Below, piece after piece: positions 18,410 through 27,498 of a stretch of DNA of 64,000 nt. Every line of letters starts with the position of its first letter. Position 1 is the stretch's first letter. A program made the translations under genes and the position numbers. This stretch comes from an uncultured Ectothiorhodospiraceae bacterium (GTDB lineage Bacteria > Pseudomonadota > Gammaproteobacteria > XJ16 > Halofilaceae): contig CAJXKK010000010.1 of assembly GCA_913055615.1 (NCBI GenBank), positions 1 through 64,000 of the forward strand, read 5' to 3'. The notes under the pieces were generated by a model that was not told the origin of the DNA, made no database searches, and worked only from the letters and a program-made list of their open reading frames with translations.

Positions 18410-18438
18410 AATGTACGGAAGCCGGCCGCGTCTGTCAA
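18410..18438 (-). promoter_or_regulatory. Sigma-70 promoter of tRNA-Glu
   Basis: TTGACA (18433-18438) and TACATT (18410-18415) with a 17-base spacer. A GC-rich discriminator (TCGCGCGG) follows the -10, as in stringently controlled stable RNA promoters. Confidence 0.82.
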
Positions 18439-18450
18439 CGCGGACTTGGT

Positions 18451-18777
18451 TCAGATCTCGCCGTCCCTGCGCTGCCGGGTCTTCTCCGGGTCGATAAGGC
18501 CGTCCTCGTCGATCAGCGCGAAGTCGTAGGTGTAGCGGATGTTCTCTTCCAGATACTGCCCCATCCCTTGCGAGTTCATCAGGCCATCGAAGACCTCCTG
18601 CGGCACCGGCGAATACACGGTGCGCAGCCCCGGCAGCGAATCGTAGAACTGAATCACGAGCTGCTGTGTTTCCGGATTGTAGCCGAGGCGGCGGATACTG
18701 CGGGACTCCACGTCCTGCATGTGCACTTCGACCTGCTCGGGCCGGGTATGCTTTTCGTGGACGATCGAGCTGTTCAT
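18451..18777 (-). CDS. KTSC-domain protein
   Basis: A 108-residue protein whose middle (about 25-85) matches the KTSC domain: VESRSIRRLGYNPETQQLVI, then YDSLPGLRTVYSPVPQEVFDGL and a final YLEENIRYTY. The domain is small, found alone or next to tRNA synthetase or RNA-related modules, and its biochemical role is not established. The ATG at 18777 was chosen; longer frames add a low-complexity Arg-rich stretch. The C-terminal tail is acidic. It stands alone, ending just beyond the tRNA-Glu promoter. Confidence 0.75.
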   Translation of the reverse strand: MNSSIVHEKHTRPEQVEVHMQDVESRSIRRLGYNPETQQLVIQFYDSLPGLRTVYSPVPQEVFDGLMNSQGMGQYLEENIRYTYDFALIDEDGLIDPEKTRQRRDGEI

Positions 18778-19094
18778 GACGGTTCGATTCCCCGGGATTA
18801 CCCCTGATTGGATTGCATGGCGAGGGCGGCCAAAAGCGGCACGCGACCGCAAACTGATATGCGGCGGTATCGGGTAGGCCACCCCTGGAAGGCGGCCTGC
18901 AAATGCGGCGTGGTCCGCACGGGACCTCCGGACAACGGGCGCCTTATGGATGCCATCATAGGTTACATTCATTGTACCACGTAGCCTTGGGCGATACAGG
19001 TGCGCCGGCCAGCCGCGAATCCGCCGGCGTTATGGCCCGCGCCCGGCCGCAATGGTCTGCTAGAATTCCCGGTCGCTTACCGGGCCGCGATGCC
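18778..19094. other. Divergent gap between KTSC gene and hpnD
   Basis: About 320 bases, no gene seen. It holds a TATGAT box on the minus strand near 18955 that could serve the KTSC gene, and the TGCTAGAAT extended -10 of hpnD at its right end. Confidence 0.5.
19058..19066 (+). promoter_or_regulatory. Extended -10 promoter element for hpnD
   Basis: TGCTAGAAT, an extended -10 (TG-n-TAGAAT), 29 bases before the hpnD start. No good -35 is visible, which is acceptable for extended -10 promoters. The same CGTGCTAGaAT form occurs before gyrA. Confidence 0.45.
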
Positions 19095-19961
19095 ATGGAT
19101 CCCGATCAGTACTGCCAACAGAAGGCCGCCGCGAGCGGGTCGAGCTTCTACTACAGCTTCCTGTTCCTGCCGGAGCAGCGCCGGCGCGCGATCACGGCGC
19201 TATACGCGTTCTGCCGGGAGGTGGATGACGTCGTCGACGAGGTCTCGGAGACCGAAGCGGCACGCATGAAAGTGGCTTGGTGGCGCGCGGAGGTCGAGCG
19301 GCTGTTCGCCGGCCAGGCGAGCCATCCCGTGGCCCGGGCGCTCAGCCCGTTGCTCGAATCGTTCGACCTGCCCCGGGAGCACTTCCACGAGATCATCAAC
19401 GGCATGGAGATGGACATCGACCATGCCGGCTACGCGACCTTCGCCGATCTCGAGACCTACTGCTGGCGCGTGGCCTCGGTCGTCGGGCTGCTGTCGGCCG
19501 AGATCTTCGGTTACGAAGACGCGGGCACCCGGGACTATGCCCGCGACCTCGGGATGGCATTCCAGCTCACCAATATCCTCCGCGACGTGCGCGAGGACGC
19601 CATGCGCGGGCGGATCTATATCCCCGGCGAAGATCTCGACGCTCACGGCGTGAAAACCGGTGAACTGCTGCAACCGTCGACACCGGACCATGTCCGCCGA
19701 CTGTTCGAGGCGCAGGCCCATCGCGCGCGGATGTATTACGACCGCGCCTTCGCCGCCCTGCCGAGCGGTGACCGCCACGCGCAGCGCAGCGGGATCATCA
19801 TGGCGCGGATCTACCTCACGCTGCTCGACGAGATCGAACGCGATGGCTACCGGGTGCTCGAACACCGGGTCGCCCTGACCCCTTTGCGCAAGCTCTGGAT
19901 CGCCTGGCGCACGGCGCGGGCCGAGGCCCGCCATCGGCGCCGCAACGCGCGCGCGGCATGA
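19095..19961 (+). CDS. hpnD: Presqualene diphosphate synthase
   Basis: A 288-residue enzyme joining two farnesyl diphosphates to presqualene diphosphate, the first step of the HpnCDE route to squalene and hopanoids. It has both Asp-rich sites of the squalene/phytoene synthase fold, AFCREVDDVVDE near residue 40 and GMAFQLTNILRDVRED near 160, plus GRIYIPGEDL. The start MDPDQYCQQKAAASGSSFYYS is that of HpnD. The stop overlaps hpnE as ATGA. hpnC is not adjacent, so the middle step must be encoded elsewhere. A phytoene synthase is the main alternative; HpnE next door argues against it. Confidence 0.87.
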   Translation: MDPDQYCQQKAAASGSSFYYSFLFLPEQRRRAITALYAFCREVDDVVDEVSETEAARMKVAWWRAEVERLFAGQASHPVARALSPLLESFDLPREHFHEIINGMEMDIDHAGYATFADLETYCWRVASVVGLLSAEIFGYEDAGTRDYARDLGMAFQLTNILRDVREDAMRGRIYIPGEDLDAHGVKTGELLQPSTPDHVRRLFEAQAHRARMYYDRAFAALPSGDRHAQRSGIIMARIYLTLLDEIERDGYRVLEHRVALTPLRKLWIAWRTARAEARHRRRNARAA

Positions 19962-21262
19962 GCGCGCGCGACCGGCGGGTCGCCATCATCGGCGGCGGCT
20001 GGTCCGGTCTGACCACCGCCGTAGACCTGACGCTGCGCGGCTTTGCGGTCAGCGTGTTCGAGGCGGGCGCCGAGCCCGGCGGGCGCGCGCGACGGCTCCG
20101 GCTCGACGGGCATACGCTCGACAACGGGCAGCACCTGCTGCTGGGTGCCTACCGGGCGACACTGGACGTGATGGCAACGGTCGGCGTCGATCCGAAGCGC
20201 GTGCTGCGGCGCGAACCGCTCGCGCTGAGGCTGACATCCGGGCAAGCGGTTTTCGAATTGCGCACGCCGCGACGTGGCGGACGTGCCGCGCTGGCCTGGG
20301 CGCTGGCGACAATGAAGGGGGTGCGCACGGGCGATCGATGGCGGGCCCTGGCGAATGCGCGTGCACTGCGCCGACTCCCGACCCGGGACCAGCCGGCGCG
20401 GGACTGGCTGGCCGCGTGCGGGCAGCCGCAGGTCGTGATCGAACGCCTCTGGGGGCCGCTCTGCCTGGCGGCGCTGAACGCCGCACCCGAACACGCCTCC
20501 GCACGCCTGCTCGCGCGGGTCCTGCAGGAGGCATTCGCCGGGCCGGGGGCCAGCGATATGCTGATCCCGGTCGTGGATCTGGGTGCCCTGTTCCCGCGAC
20601 CCGCCCGGGAGTGGCTGATCGATCGGGGCCAGCGGGTCGACACGAATACCCGGGTCCGCGCACTGCAAGCGCAGGCGCAGGGCTGGCGCCTCGATTGCGC
20701 GGATACGGTTTTCGACGAGGTCGTGCTGGCGACGGACCCGACGGCGGCCGCGCGCCTGCTCCCCGGCGATGATGCCAGCCGCGACCACGCCCGCCGACTG
20801 CAGGCGCTGGGGGCCGCACCCATTGCGACCGTGTACCTGGATTATGGCCCGGACGATCCGCCCCGCGCGCCCATGAGCGGGCGTCTGGACACGCCCGGGC
20901 AGTGGGTGTTCGACCGGCGCCTGACGGGCTCGCCCGGCGTACTGGCGGTGGTCGTCAGCGGCCACGGTCCGCACGAGGGGATGAGCCGGGATGCGCTTGC
21001 GCGCGCCGTGAGCGGGCAACTGGCGAGGGACCGGCAGGCTGTGCCGACGCCGCGCATACTCGGTGTAATCCGCGAGAAACGCGCCACCTTCGATCCACGC
21101 CCGGGGATCGAGTCCCTGCGGGTCGGGACCGAGGGTCCGCGCCCGGGCCTGTGGTACGCCGGCGACCATGTGGACACGGGGCTGCCGGCCACCATCGAGG
21201 GTGCGGCCCGGGCCGGGCGGCTTTGCGCCGCCGCAATCAACCACGGGAGCAGCAGACAGTGA
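19958..21262 (+). CDS. hpnE: Hydroxysqualene dehydroxylase (squalene-associated FAD desaturase)
   Basis: A 434-residue FAD amine-oxidase-type enzyme; HpnE reduces hydroxysqualene to squalene. The dinucleotide-binding motif is IIGGGWSGLTTA with EAGAEPGGRARRL, typical of the family, and the C-terminal FAD site is LWYAGDHVDTGLPATIEGA. Coupled to hpnD by ATGA and to the SDR gene by GTGA. It may act at the membrane on its lipid substrate. Confidence 0.88.
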   Translation: MSARDRRVAIIGGGWSGLTTAVDLTLRGFAVSVFEAGAEPGGRARRLRLDGHTLDNGQHLLLGAYRATLDVMATVGVDPKRVLRREPLALRLTSGQAVFELRTPRRGGRAALAWALATMKGVRTGDRWRALANARALRRLPTRDQPARDWLAACGQPQVVIERLWGPLCLAALNAAPEHASARLLARVLQEAFAGPGASDMLIPVVDLGALFPRPAREWLIDRGQRVDTNTRVRALQAQAQGWRLDCADTVFDEVVLATDPTAAARLLPGDDASRDHARRLQALGAAPIATVYLDYGPDDPPRAPMSGRLDTPGQWVFDRRLTGSPGVLAVVVSGHGPHEGMSRDALARAVSGQLARDRQAVPTPRILGVIREKRATFDPRPGIESLRVGTEGPRPGLWYAGDHVDTGLPATIEGAARAGRLCAAAINHGSSRQ

Positions 21263-21957
21263 ACGACGCCATGACACCGCGGACCCCCGACCTGCAGGGG
21301 CGTACGATCCTCATCACCGGTGCGGGCGACGGCCTCGGCGCTGCCCTCGCCCGCGCTGCCGGCGGGGCCGGTGCGGAGGTGATCCTGCTCGGGCGCACGG
21401 TCCAGAAGCTGGAAACCGTATACGACGCGATCATACGCGAAGGCGGCCCGCAGCCGGCGATCTACCCGCTCGATCTGGAGGGTGCGACGCCCGGCGACTA
21501 TGCGGAACTCGCGAACCGGATCGGTGAGCAGTGCGGGCGCCTCGACGCGGTCATCCACAATGCCGCCATACTCGGCACACAGACACCGCTCGAGCACTAC
21601 GAACCGCTGGAGTGGGCGCGCGTGCTGCAGGTCAACCTGACCGCGCCCATGCTGCTGACACAGGCCGTGATCCCGTTGCTACGCAACAGCCACAATCCCG
21701 CCGTGCTGTTCCTCGGTGAGCAGCGACACAGCGCCTACTGGGGCGCGTACGGCGTATCGAAGGCCGGCGTGCACACCCTGGCGGACATTCTCGGCGACGA
21801 ACTCGCGGGGCATGCGGGTATCCGGGTCGAGTATTGCGATCCCGGCCCCATGCGAACGGCGCTGCGCCGCAAGGCATTCCCGGGCGCGCTGCCCGAGGAA
21901 ATGCCGGCCGCCGAGTCCGCGGTACCGGCGATATTGGCCCGGCTTGTGGGCGACTGA
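21259..21957 (+). CDS. Short-chain dehydrogenase/reductase, YciK-like
   Basis: A 232-residue NAD(P)-dependent SDR. The cofactor motif is ITGAGDGLGAALA, followed by HNAAILG and the YGVSKAG catalytic Tyr-Lys motif; the active-site serine region reads AVLFLGEQRHSAYWG, so the usual Ser position is not obvious. Overall pattern resembles YciK. Start GTG 21259 overlaps the hpnE stop and has GGGAG at 8 bases; ATG 21271 is an alternative. It may modify a hopanoid intermediate, but YciK relatives also occur without hpn genes. It ends two bases before the FHA gene on the other strand. Confidence 0.8.
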   Translation: MNDAMTPRTPDLQGRTILITGAGDGLGAALARAAGGAGAEVILLGRTVQKLETVYDAIIREGGPQPAIYPLDLEGATPGDYAELANRIGEQCGRLDAVIHNAAILGTQTPLEHYEPLEWARVLQVNLTAPMLLTQAVIPLLRNSHNPAVLFLGEQRHSAYWGAYGVSKAGVHTLADILGDELAGHAGIRVEYCDPGPMRTALRRKAFPGALPEEMPAAESAVPAILARLVGD

Positions 21958-21959
21958 CT

Positions 21960-22259
21960 CTACCGACCCGAGCGGGTATAGGCCGAGGCCAGCAAATCCC
22001 CCAGGCGCACTTCGCAGCGGCCGAAAGACAGTCGCTCGTGGGGTTCGACGTAGCCCTCGGAGAAGCGCTCGGCACGCCCGTCACGGTGACGCCAGATGCC
22101 GTTGCGCGAGCCCAGATCGGTCAGGTAATACGTACCGGACAACACCAGCAGTTCGGCGTGGCGCTGGCTGACGGTGGGGTGATCGAGTGCAAGGAATTTG
22201 GGGTCGGATGCGGCCGGCCCCGTCGCGCGGCCGATCAGCCAGGTGCCATCCAGTTTCAT
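21960..22259 (-). CDS. Small FHA-domain protein
   Basis: A 99-residue protein made of a single FHA (phosphothreonine-binding) domain. Conserved marks are LIGRATG, TVSQRHAELLV (Ser and His of the binding site) and LTDLGSRNGIW. No other domain is present, so it is likely an adaptor that recognises a phosphorylated partner. No Ser/Thr kinase is seen in the window. The start at 22259 has GAGGCGGG upstream. It may be co-transcribed with prmB, 72 bases upstream. Confidence 0.82.
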   Translation of the reverse strand: MKLDGTWLIGRATGPAASDPKFLALDHPTVSQRHAELLVLSGTYYLTDLGSRNGIWRHRDGRAERFSEGYVEPHERLSFGRCEVRLGDLLASAYTRSGR

Positions 22260-22331
22260 GCCCGCCTCGATTTCACGACAACAGCCTCTATTCCAGCATG
22301 GATCGCCCTGTAGATCATGCATGCCGCTCCA

Positions 22332-23249
22332 TTATCCGCCTCGTGCATCGGCCATGAAATCGTGGCTGCGCAGTGCATCGGCCTCGATCGCGAACACGCC
22401 GTCGCCACCATACTCGAATTCCAGCCAGATCATCGGCAAAAGCGGCCAGCGTGCGGTCAACGCCGCACCGGCACGCCCGGTCTCGATCACGAGCAGACCG
22501 TCTTCGGCAAGCCAGTCCGCGGCCGCCCGCAACAGCGGCCGGATCACGTCCAGCCCGTCCTCTCCCGCCCCGAGGGCGGCCCCGGGTTCATGCCGGTACT
22601 CGGCCGGCAGGGCCTCCATGGCGGCACGGTCCACATACGGCGGATTGCTCACGATGAGGTCATAACGCACTCGGGGCAGACCATCGAACAGGTCCGCCCG
22701 ATGCAGGCTGACCCGACCCTCCAGCCCAAGATCGCCCAGATTCGTCGCGGCCAGAGCGAGCGCCTGGTCGTCGATGTCGGTCGCATCCACCCGGGCCTCC
22801 GGAAACGCCCGAGCGCAGGCGGCCGCGATGCAGCCGCAGCCGGTTCCGATCTCCAGGATCCGGTCCAGCGCCCGCGCACCGATCCACGGTGCGAACCGCG
22901 CCGCGATCGGCTCCGCGAGCGGTGAACGCGGCACCAGGACATGCTCGTTGACCCGGAACGGGAGCCCTGCGAACCATGCGCGGCCGGTCAGGTAGGCGGT
23001 CGGCCGGCGCTCATCGATACGTCGCCGCACCAGCTCCTCGATGGCCTTGACCGCGTCGGCGCCGACCCGGGCGGCGGGATCGACGGCCGGATCGTCGGGC
23101 GCGTGGCCCGCCCCGGCGAGTACCAGCCATGCGGCTTCGTCGCGCGGATTGTCGGTCCCGTGACCGTAGGCCAGCGGTGCCATCGCGAGGCGTCGCTCGG
23201 CCCAGTCGACCAGTTCGAGCAGCGTCGCCGGCGGCTGCGGTATATTCAT
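22332..23249 (-). CDS. prmB: Ribosomal protein L3 N5-glutamine methyltransferase
   Basis: A 305-residue SAM-dependent methyltransferase that methylates a glutamine in ribosomal protein L3. The N-terminal helical domain is followed by LVPRSPLAEPI, the SAM motif ILEIGTGCGCIA, an acidic ATDID loop and the catalytic SNPPYVD. RxPTAYLTGRAWFAG is typical of PrmB/PrmC; the LVPRSPLAEPI form and genome context (not next to prfA) favour PrmB. A perfect TATAAT lies 80 bases upstream. Confidence 0.9.
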   Translation of the reverse strand: MNIPQPPATLLELVDWAERRLAMAPLAYGHGTDNPRDEAAWLVLAGAGHAPDDPAVDPAARVGADAVKAIEELVRRRIDERRPTAYLTGRAWFAGLPFRVNEHVLVPRSPLAEPIAARFAPWIGARALDRILEIGTGCGCIAAACARAFPEARVDATDIDDQALALAATNLGDLGLEGRVSLHRADLFDGLPRVRYDLIVSNPPYVDRAAMEALPAEYRHEPGAALGAGEDGLDVIRPLLRAAADWLAEDGLLVIETGRAGAALTARWPLLPMIWLEFEYGGDGVFAIEADALRSHDFMADARGG

Positions 23250-23328
23250 GGGGTTGCCTGTAATGCGGTCAGAGGGAATGATGTTGAACCATCGATTACG
23301 GATCCAACAGGAGTCGTCGCCAATCGCG

Positions 23329-23334
23329 ATTATA
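23329..23334 (-). promoter_or_regulatory. Candidate -10 box for prmB
   Basis: Perfect TATAAT on the minus strand, 80 bases before the prmB start, in the divergent gap with psd. The -35 region is weak. Confidence 0.35.
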
Positions 23335-23455
23335 CGAGCTCTGCAAGGCGCGACTCACGCGCCCTGAGCAACACCCCGAGCGCAGACGCACATCGTGCCC
23401 TGCAACACACCCATTATGGCCGCCCACCGCATCGCACCGACCCGGACACACTGAT

Positions 23456-24361
23456 ATGACAAGCGGATCCCGCTCGTCCGCGAAGCCGCTGGATCACGTC
23501 CGCGTCCTGCTGCTCGCCTGCCTGCCACAGCACGCGGTCTCGCGCCTCACCCTGCGCCTCACGCGCCTGCGGACCCGGCTCAAGGATCCCGTCGTGCGCT
23601 GGTTTATCCGCGCCTACGGCGCGGACATGGATGAGGCCGCCGAACGAGACCCGGCCGCGTACCCGACGTTCAACGCATTCTTCACGCGCCCGCTGCGCCC
23701 CGGGGCGCGTCCGATCGCCGGCGACGAGAAGACGCCGGTCAGCCCGGTCGACGGCCGCGTCTCGCAGGCCGGCCGCATCGAGGCCGGTCGCCTGTACCAG
23801 GCCAAGGGAATCGATTACGGTTTGCCCGACCTCCTCGGCGGCGATCCGCGCGATGCCGAGCCGTTCATGGACGGGGCCTTCGCGACCCTGTATCTGGCCC
23901 CGGGCGACTACCACCGGATCCACATGCCGCTCACGGGGCGGCTGCGCCGGATGTGCCATGTCCCCGGACGCCTGTGGTCGGTCGCGCCCTGGACGGTGCG
24001 CAGCGTCCCCGGCCTGTTTGCCCGTAACGAGCGCGTCGTCGCACTGTTCGATACGGACCGGGGCCCCTTCGGTCTCGTCCTCGTCGGGGCGATCAATGTC
24101 GCCGCCATCGAGACCGTCTGGGCCGGACTGGTGACGCCTCCGCGCGGGCGCAGCGTGATCCATACCGAATACCGCGACCATGGACCGCTGATCAGGCGCG
24201 GCAGTGAAATGGGCCGTTTCAACATGGGATCGACCGTAATCGTACTCACACCGCCGGGCATCCCGCTCGATCAGGTACCGGCGCCGGGCGAGCGCGTGCG
24301 CGTCGGCATGGAACTGGGCCGAACGCGCGGCACGGGCGGCCCGGCGCCGGAGATGGCATAG
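23456..24361 (+). CDS. psd: Phosphatidylserine decarboxylase
   Basis: A 301-residue proenzyme that makes phosphatidylethanolamine at the inner membrane. It self-cleaves at Gly-Ser in FNMGSTVIVL to form the pyruvoyl alpha subunit. Other marks are PTFNAFFTRPLRPGARP, PVDGRVSQAG and LAPGDYHRIHMPLTG. Length and motifs fit the gammaproteobacterial form. Single gene, diverging from prmB and followed by the diguanylate cyclase gene after 67 bases. Confidence 0.95.
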   Translation: MTSGSRSSAKPLDHVRVLLLACLPQHAVSRLTLRLTRLRTRLKDPVVRWFIRAYGADMDEAAERDPAAYPTFNAFFTRPLRPGARPIAGDEKTPVSPVDGRVSQAGRIEAGRLYQAKGIDYGLPDLLGGDPRDAEPFMDGAFATLYLAPGDYHRIHMPLTGRLRRMCHVPGRLWSVAPWTVRSVPGLFARNERVVALFDTDRGPFGLVLVGAINVAAIETVWAGLVTPPRGRSVIHTEYRDHGPLIRRGSEMGRFNMGSTVIVLTPPGIPLDQVPAPGERVRVGMELGRTRGTGGPAPEMA

Positions 24362-24428
24362 TGTGATCCGGATGCAGCCGTGCGGTGTGTCACCGGATAC
24401 TGGCGCGGGACCGCGGGGGAGGGAGGCA

Positions 24429-26147
24429 ATGAGTCAGGTTGAGTCGGACACAACGCCACGCCGCAAAGCCGGGACAGAACTCACGGTGGCCGATGTCATG
24501 TCGGCCGACATGCTGGTGTGCACCCCGGATACGCCCGTGGCCGAGGCCGCACGACGCATGAGCGCGGCCCGCTGTTCCTCCATCATCGTCCGCGACGGCG
24601 ACGCTATCCACGGCATCTGGACCGAGCGCGATGCCCTGTCCGAAGACTGCACAACCGCCGACGGCACCGCGCGCCCGATCCGTGATGTCATGAAGGCGCC
24701 CGTGTTGACGCTTGGCGGCGGCACCTCGATCGGCGATGCCGCGAGCCGTTTCAAACAGCACGGTATCCGGCACTTCCTCGTCGTCGATGCCCGCGAGCGG
24801 CCGATCGGCGTCATCTCCCAGAGCGATGTGGTGCTCAACCATGGGGTCGAATGGTTCATGCGCATGCAGCGGGTGTCGAGCGTACTCTGCGACCCGCCGC
24901 CGATGGTCGCACCCGACGCGCCACTGTCTTCCGCCACCGCCCTGATGCGCCAGGAGGGCCGCAACGCCGTTGCCATGGAGGCCGGTGCGGGCCAGTTCGC
25001 AATCCTGACCGAGCGCGACGTCCTGCGTCAGGTAGCCAGCGCAGGAATGGATATCTCCTGCCTCGACGCGGCGACCCGACCCATGGAAACGGTTACCGAG
25101 GACCACAGCCTCTTCCATGCTCGCAACCGCATGCTGGCCGGATCGTTCCGCCACCTGGGCGTCGTCGATCTGAGCGGGCGCCTGACCGGCCTGATCGGAT
25201 TCGGCGAGATCATGCAGACGATCGAGCACGGTTACGTCGAGGAGCTTGAAGTCGCCCTGCGCGAGCGCGACTCTGCCCTGCGCGCGAGTGAGGAACGGTA
25301 TCGCTCGCTGGTGGAAGCGTCCCCGGATGCGATCGCGGTACATCGCGAGCGGGAGATCCTGTTCATCAACCCCGCCGGTGCCAGGCTGCTCGGGGCCGAA
25401 TCGGCCAGCGAGGTACTGGGTGCCTCATTCGAGGATTTTCTGGCCGACACGGACACCGGCACCGCGAGCGAACGCCTCGTGGTCCTGGAGCGCCGGGTCC
25501 GCAGCCAGCCCGTGGAGGAGCGGTTCGTGCGCCTCGACGGCCTCGGGATCGATGTCGAACTCCGGGCGATGCCGGTCACGTACAACGAGGAGTCGGCCTG
25601 GCAGATCGTGATGAGTGACATCACCCGTCGCAAGGAGATCGAGGCCGAACTGCGGCGACTGGCCAGCACGGATCAACTGACGGGCATCTACAACCGGCCC
25701 CATTTCGAGCAGCACCTCGACCACGAACTGCGTGAGGCCGCGTGTTTCGATCAGCCCGTCAGCCTGATCATGTTCGATCTCAACGGGTTCAAGCGGGTCA
25801 ACGACTCCCTCGGCCATGACGCCGGCGACCGCGCCCTGCAGACGGTCGCCAGTACGATCGCCTCGTATCTGCGCGATACCGATCTGTTCGCGCGCTGGGG
25901 CGGCGACGAATTCATGATTCTGGCGCCGCGCACGGATCCCGAGGGTGCACGGGAGCTGTGCGCGAAGCTGGCGGATGGCCTCGCGTCCACCATGGCCTCA
26001 CCGCTCGGTCCGGTCGGCGCGGCATTCGCATCGACCGCCTTCGAACCCGGTGAACAGCGTCGTGCCCTGCTCAAGCGACTCGATCTCGGCGTCTATCGCG
26101 CCAAGGAACTGGATCACGACGGCCTGAACGGGATCGAAAGGGTATGA
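24429..26147 (+). CDS. Diguanylate cyclase with four CBS motifs, PAS and GGDEF domains
   Basis: A 572-residue soluble signalling protein. Two CBS pairs (about 18-138 and 150-270), which usually bind adenine nucleotides, are followed by a short helix, a PAS domain (about 285-400) and a GGDEF domain. The active motif GGDEF is at 491-495 and an inhibitory I-site RDTD (482-485) sits five residues before it, so the enzyme should make c-di-GMP and be feedback-inhibited. No membrane segment or EAL domain. ATG 24429 is chosen because of a strong GGGAGGGAGG site; other in-frame starts lie upstream. The likely sense is linking energy state to c-di-GMP, which is inference. Confidence 0.9.
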   Translation: MSQVESDTTPRRKAGTELTVADVMSADMLVCTPDTPVAEAARRMSAARCSSIIVRDGDAIHGIWTERDALSEDCTTADGTARPIRDVMKAPVLTLGGGTSIGDAASRFKQHGIRHFLVVDARERPIGVISQSDVVLNHGVEWFMRMQRVSSVLCDPPPMVAPDAPLSSATALMRQEGRNAVAMEAGAGQFAILTERDVLRQVASAGMDISCLDAATRPMETVTEDHSLFHARNRMLAGSFRHLGVVDLSGRLTGLIGFGEIMQTIEHGYVEELEVALRERDSALRASEERYRSLVEASPDAIAVHREREILFINPAGARLLGAESASEVLGASFEDFLADTDTGTASERLVVLERRVRSQPVEERFVRLDGLGIDVELRAMPVTYNEESAWQIVMSDITRRKEIEAELRRLASTDQLTGIYNRPHFEQHLDHELREAACFDQPVSLIMFDLNGFKRVNDSLGHDAGDRALQTVASTIASYLRDTDLFARWGGDEFMILAPRTDPEGARELCAKLADGLASTMASPLGPVGAAFASTAFEPGEQRRALLKRLDLGVYRAKELDHDGLNGIERV

Positions 26148-26158
26148 AGCGGCGGGAG

Positions 26159-26791
26159 TCACTGACCGTCGAGATACGCCGGCCAATGCCCGCCGAGCGC
26201 CCGCACGCGTTCCAGATCCTCCGGATGGTCGACATCCCAGGCGGCCGGGCGTTCATCGAAGCGCCAGGCCAGTGCCCGCAGGCGCGCCCGCGTGGCCGCC
26301 AGTACGCGATCCGTTCCCCAGTCGATACCGGTAAACAGCGCCGTCGGCGCCTGGCGGAGGCCGAGCAGTACATAGCCGCCGTCGAGCGCCGGCACGATCA
26401 CCGCGTCGTGACGCAGCAGGTTGTCACCGGCCTGTTCAATAGCCGCCGCGGTCAACCCCGGCGCATCGGTACCGATGATCAGCGCGGGCGTACCATCAGC
26501 TGTCGCCCGCGCCAGCGCGTTGTGCATGCGGGCGCCGAGATCGCCGTCGCACTGCTCATGGAGTGAGGCCCCATGGCGGGCCGCGAGTGTCGGCAACCAC
26601 CCCTCCGGGTCGTCGCCGGTTCCCCAGAGTTCGAGTCCGGCTGGTCCGGCCGCGCGGGCACGCTGCAGGGCGTCCTCGAGAAGCGCGGCCTGCAGGCGCG
26701 CGGCGCCCTCCGCGCCGAGCGCCGGTATGAGACGGGTCTTGGCCCGCCCGGCCACCGGTGCCTTGGCGAATACGACGATGCGCGCGTTCAC
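26159..26791 (-). CDS. TIGR04282-family (DUF2064) glycosyltransferase-like protein
   Basis: A 210-residue protein of the DUF2064/TIGR04282 group, relatives of nucleotidyl- and glycosyl-transferases. It begins VNARIVVFAKAPVAGRAKTRL and contains IGTDAPGLTAAAIEQA and VPALDGGYVLLGL. Start is GTG 26791, which overlaps the stop of the preceding glycosyltransferase (GTGA). This family repeatedly occurs beside TIGR04283 and ArsS, as here, so it probably takes part in making arsenosugars or a related product. It meets the cyclase gene tail to tail. Confidence 0.83.
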   Translation of the reverse strand: MNARIVVFAKAPVAGRAKTRLIPALGAEGAARLQAALLEDALQRARAAGPAGLELWGTGDDPEGWLPTLAARHGASLHEQCDGDLGARMHNALARATADGTPALIIGTDAPGLTAAAIEQAGDNLLRHDAVIVPALDGGYVLLGLRQAPTALFTGIDWGTDRVLAATRARLRALAWRFDERPAAWDVDHPEDLERVRALGGHWPAYLDGQ

Positions 26792-27477
26792 GCCCGGTGC
26801 CCGCCGCGATAACGGCGTGCCAGTGCCGCCGGGTCGGCCCCGCGCCAGTAGGCGAAACGCAGCGACCACATCAACCAGATGGTCCGCCAGGCCCCGCGCT
26901 GTTCCCAGCGCCGACTGGACGTGGTGATCCGCACCGGCAGGCAGGCGGGCCGCGCTTGTGCGCGCAGCATGCGCGACAGGGCGATGTCCTCCATCAGCGG
27001 CTGCTCGGGATAACCGCCGACCGACTCGAACAGTGCGCGCTCGACCGCCATCCCCTGGTCGCCCGTGGCGATCCCGGTCACGCAGGAGCGCGCATTCATC
27101 AGGAATGCGATGGTACGGAACAGAACACGACGCCCCGAGAGACGGACCCCGAAGCGGGCCCAGCGGCGCCGCGATCGCCCGGCCATGGCCTCGAGGTCGG
27201 CGACCGCGGCCGCATCGACCCGGGAGTCGGCGTGCACGAACCAGAGCCAGTCGCCGCGGGCCGCGGCCGCACCGGCATTCATCTGCACGGCCCGCCCCGG
27301 CGCCGCTTCGATGACGTTATCGACGAATGGCCACGCCCGCGCGACCGTGTCATCGCGACTGCCGCCATCGACCAGGATGATCTCGCCGCCACGCGCGCGC
27401 ACGGGCGCGAGTGTGCGCAGGGCTGCGGCGATCTCCGCGCCCTCGTCGCGGGCCGGTACGATGACGGACAGGTGCAC
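26788..27477 (-). CDS. TIGR04283-family glycosyltransferase (GT2 fold)
   Basis: A 229-residue GT-A glycosyltransferase: LSVIVPARDEGAEI at the start, IILVDGGSRDDT, the metal motif FVHADSRVD and GDQGMAVERALFESVGGYPE. It lacks membrane segments. The start appears to be GTG 27477 with no clear ribosome binding site; it lies 21 bases after the arsS stop, so it may depend on arsS translation. It works presumably with the DUF2064 partner and ArsS. Confidence 0.85.
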   Translation of the reverse strand: MHLSVIVPARDEGAEIAAALRTLAPVRARGGEIILVDGGSRDDTVARAWPFVDNVIEAAPGRAVQMNAGAAAARGDWLWFVHADSRVDAAAVADLEAMAGRSRRRWARFGVRLSGRRVLFRTIAFLMNARSCVTGIATGDQGMAVERALFESVGGYPEQPLMEDIALSRMLRAQARPACLPVRITTSSRRWEQRGAWRTIWLMWSLRFAYWRGADPAALARRYRGGHRA

Positions 27478-27498
27478 GCCGGGGCCGAAACGGTTCGC

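Noticed and set aside
23456-24361. Selenocysteine or pseudogene signs in psd
   Set aside because: The Gly-Ser self-cleavage site and full length are present; nothing is broken.
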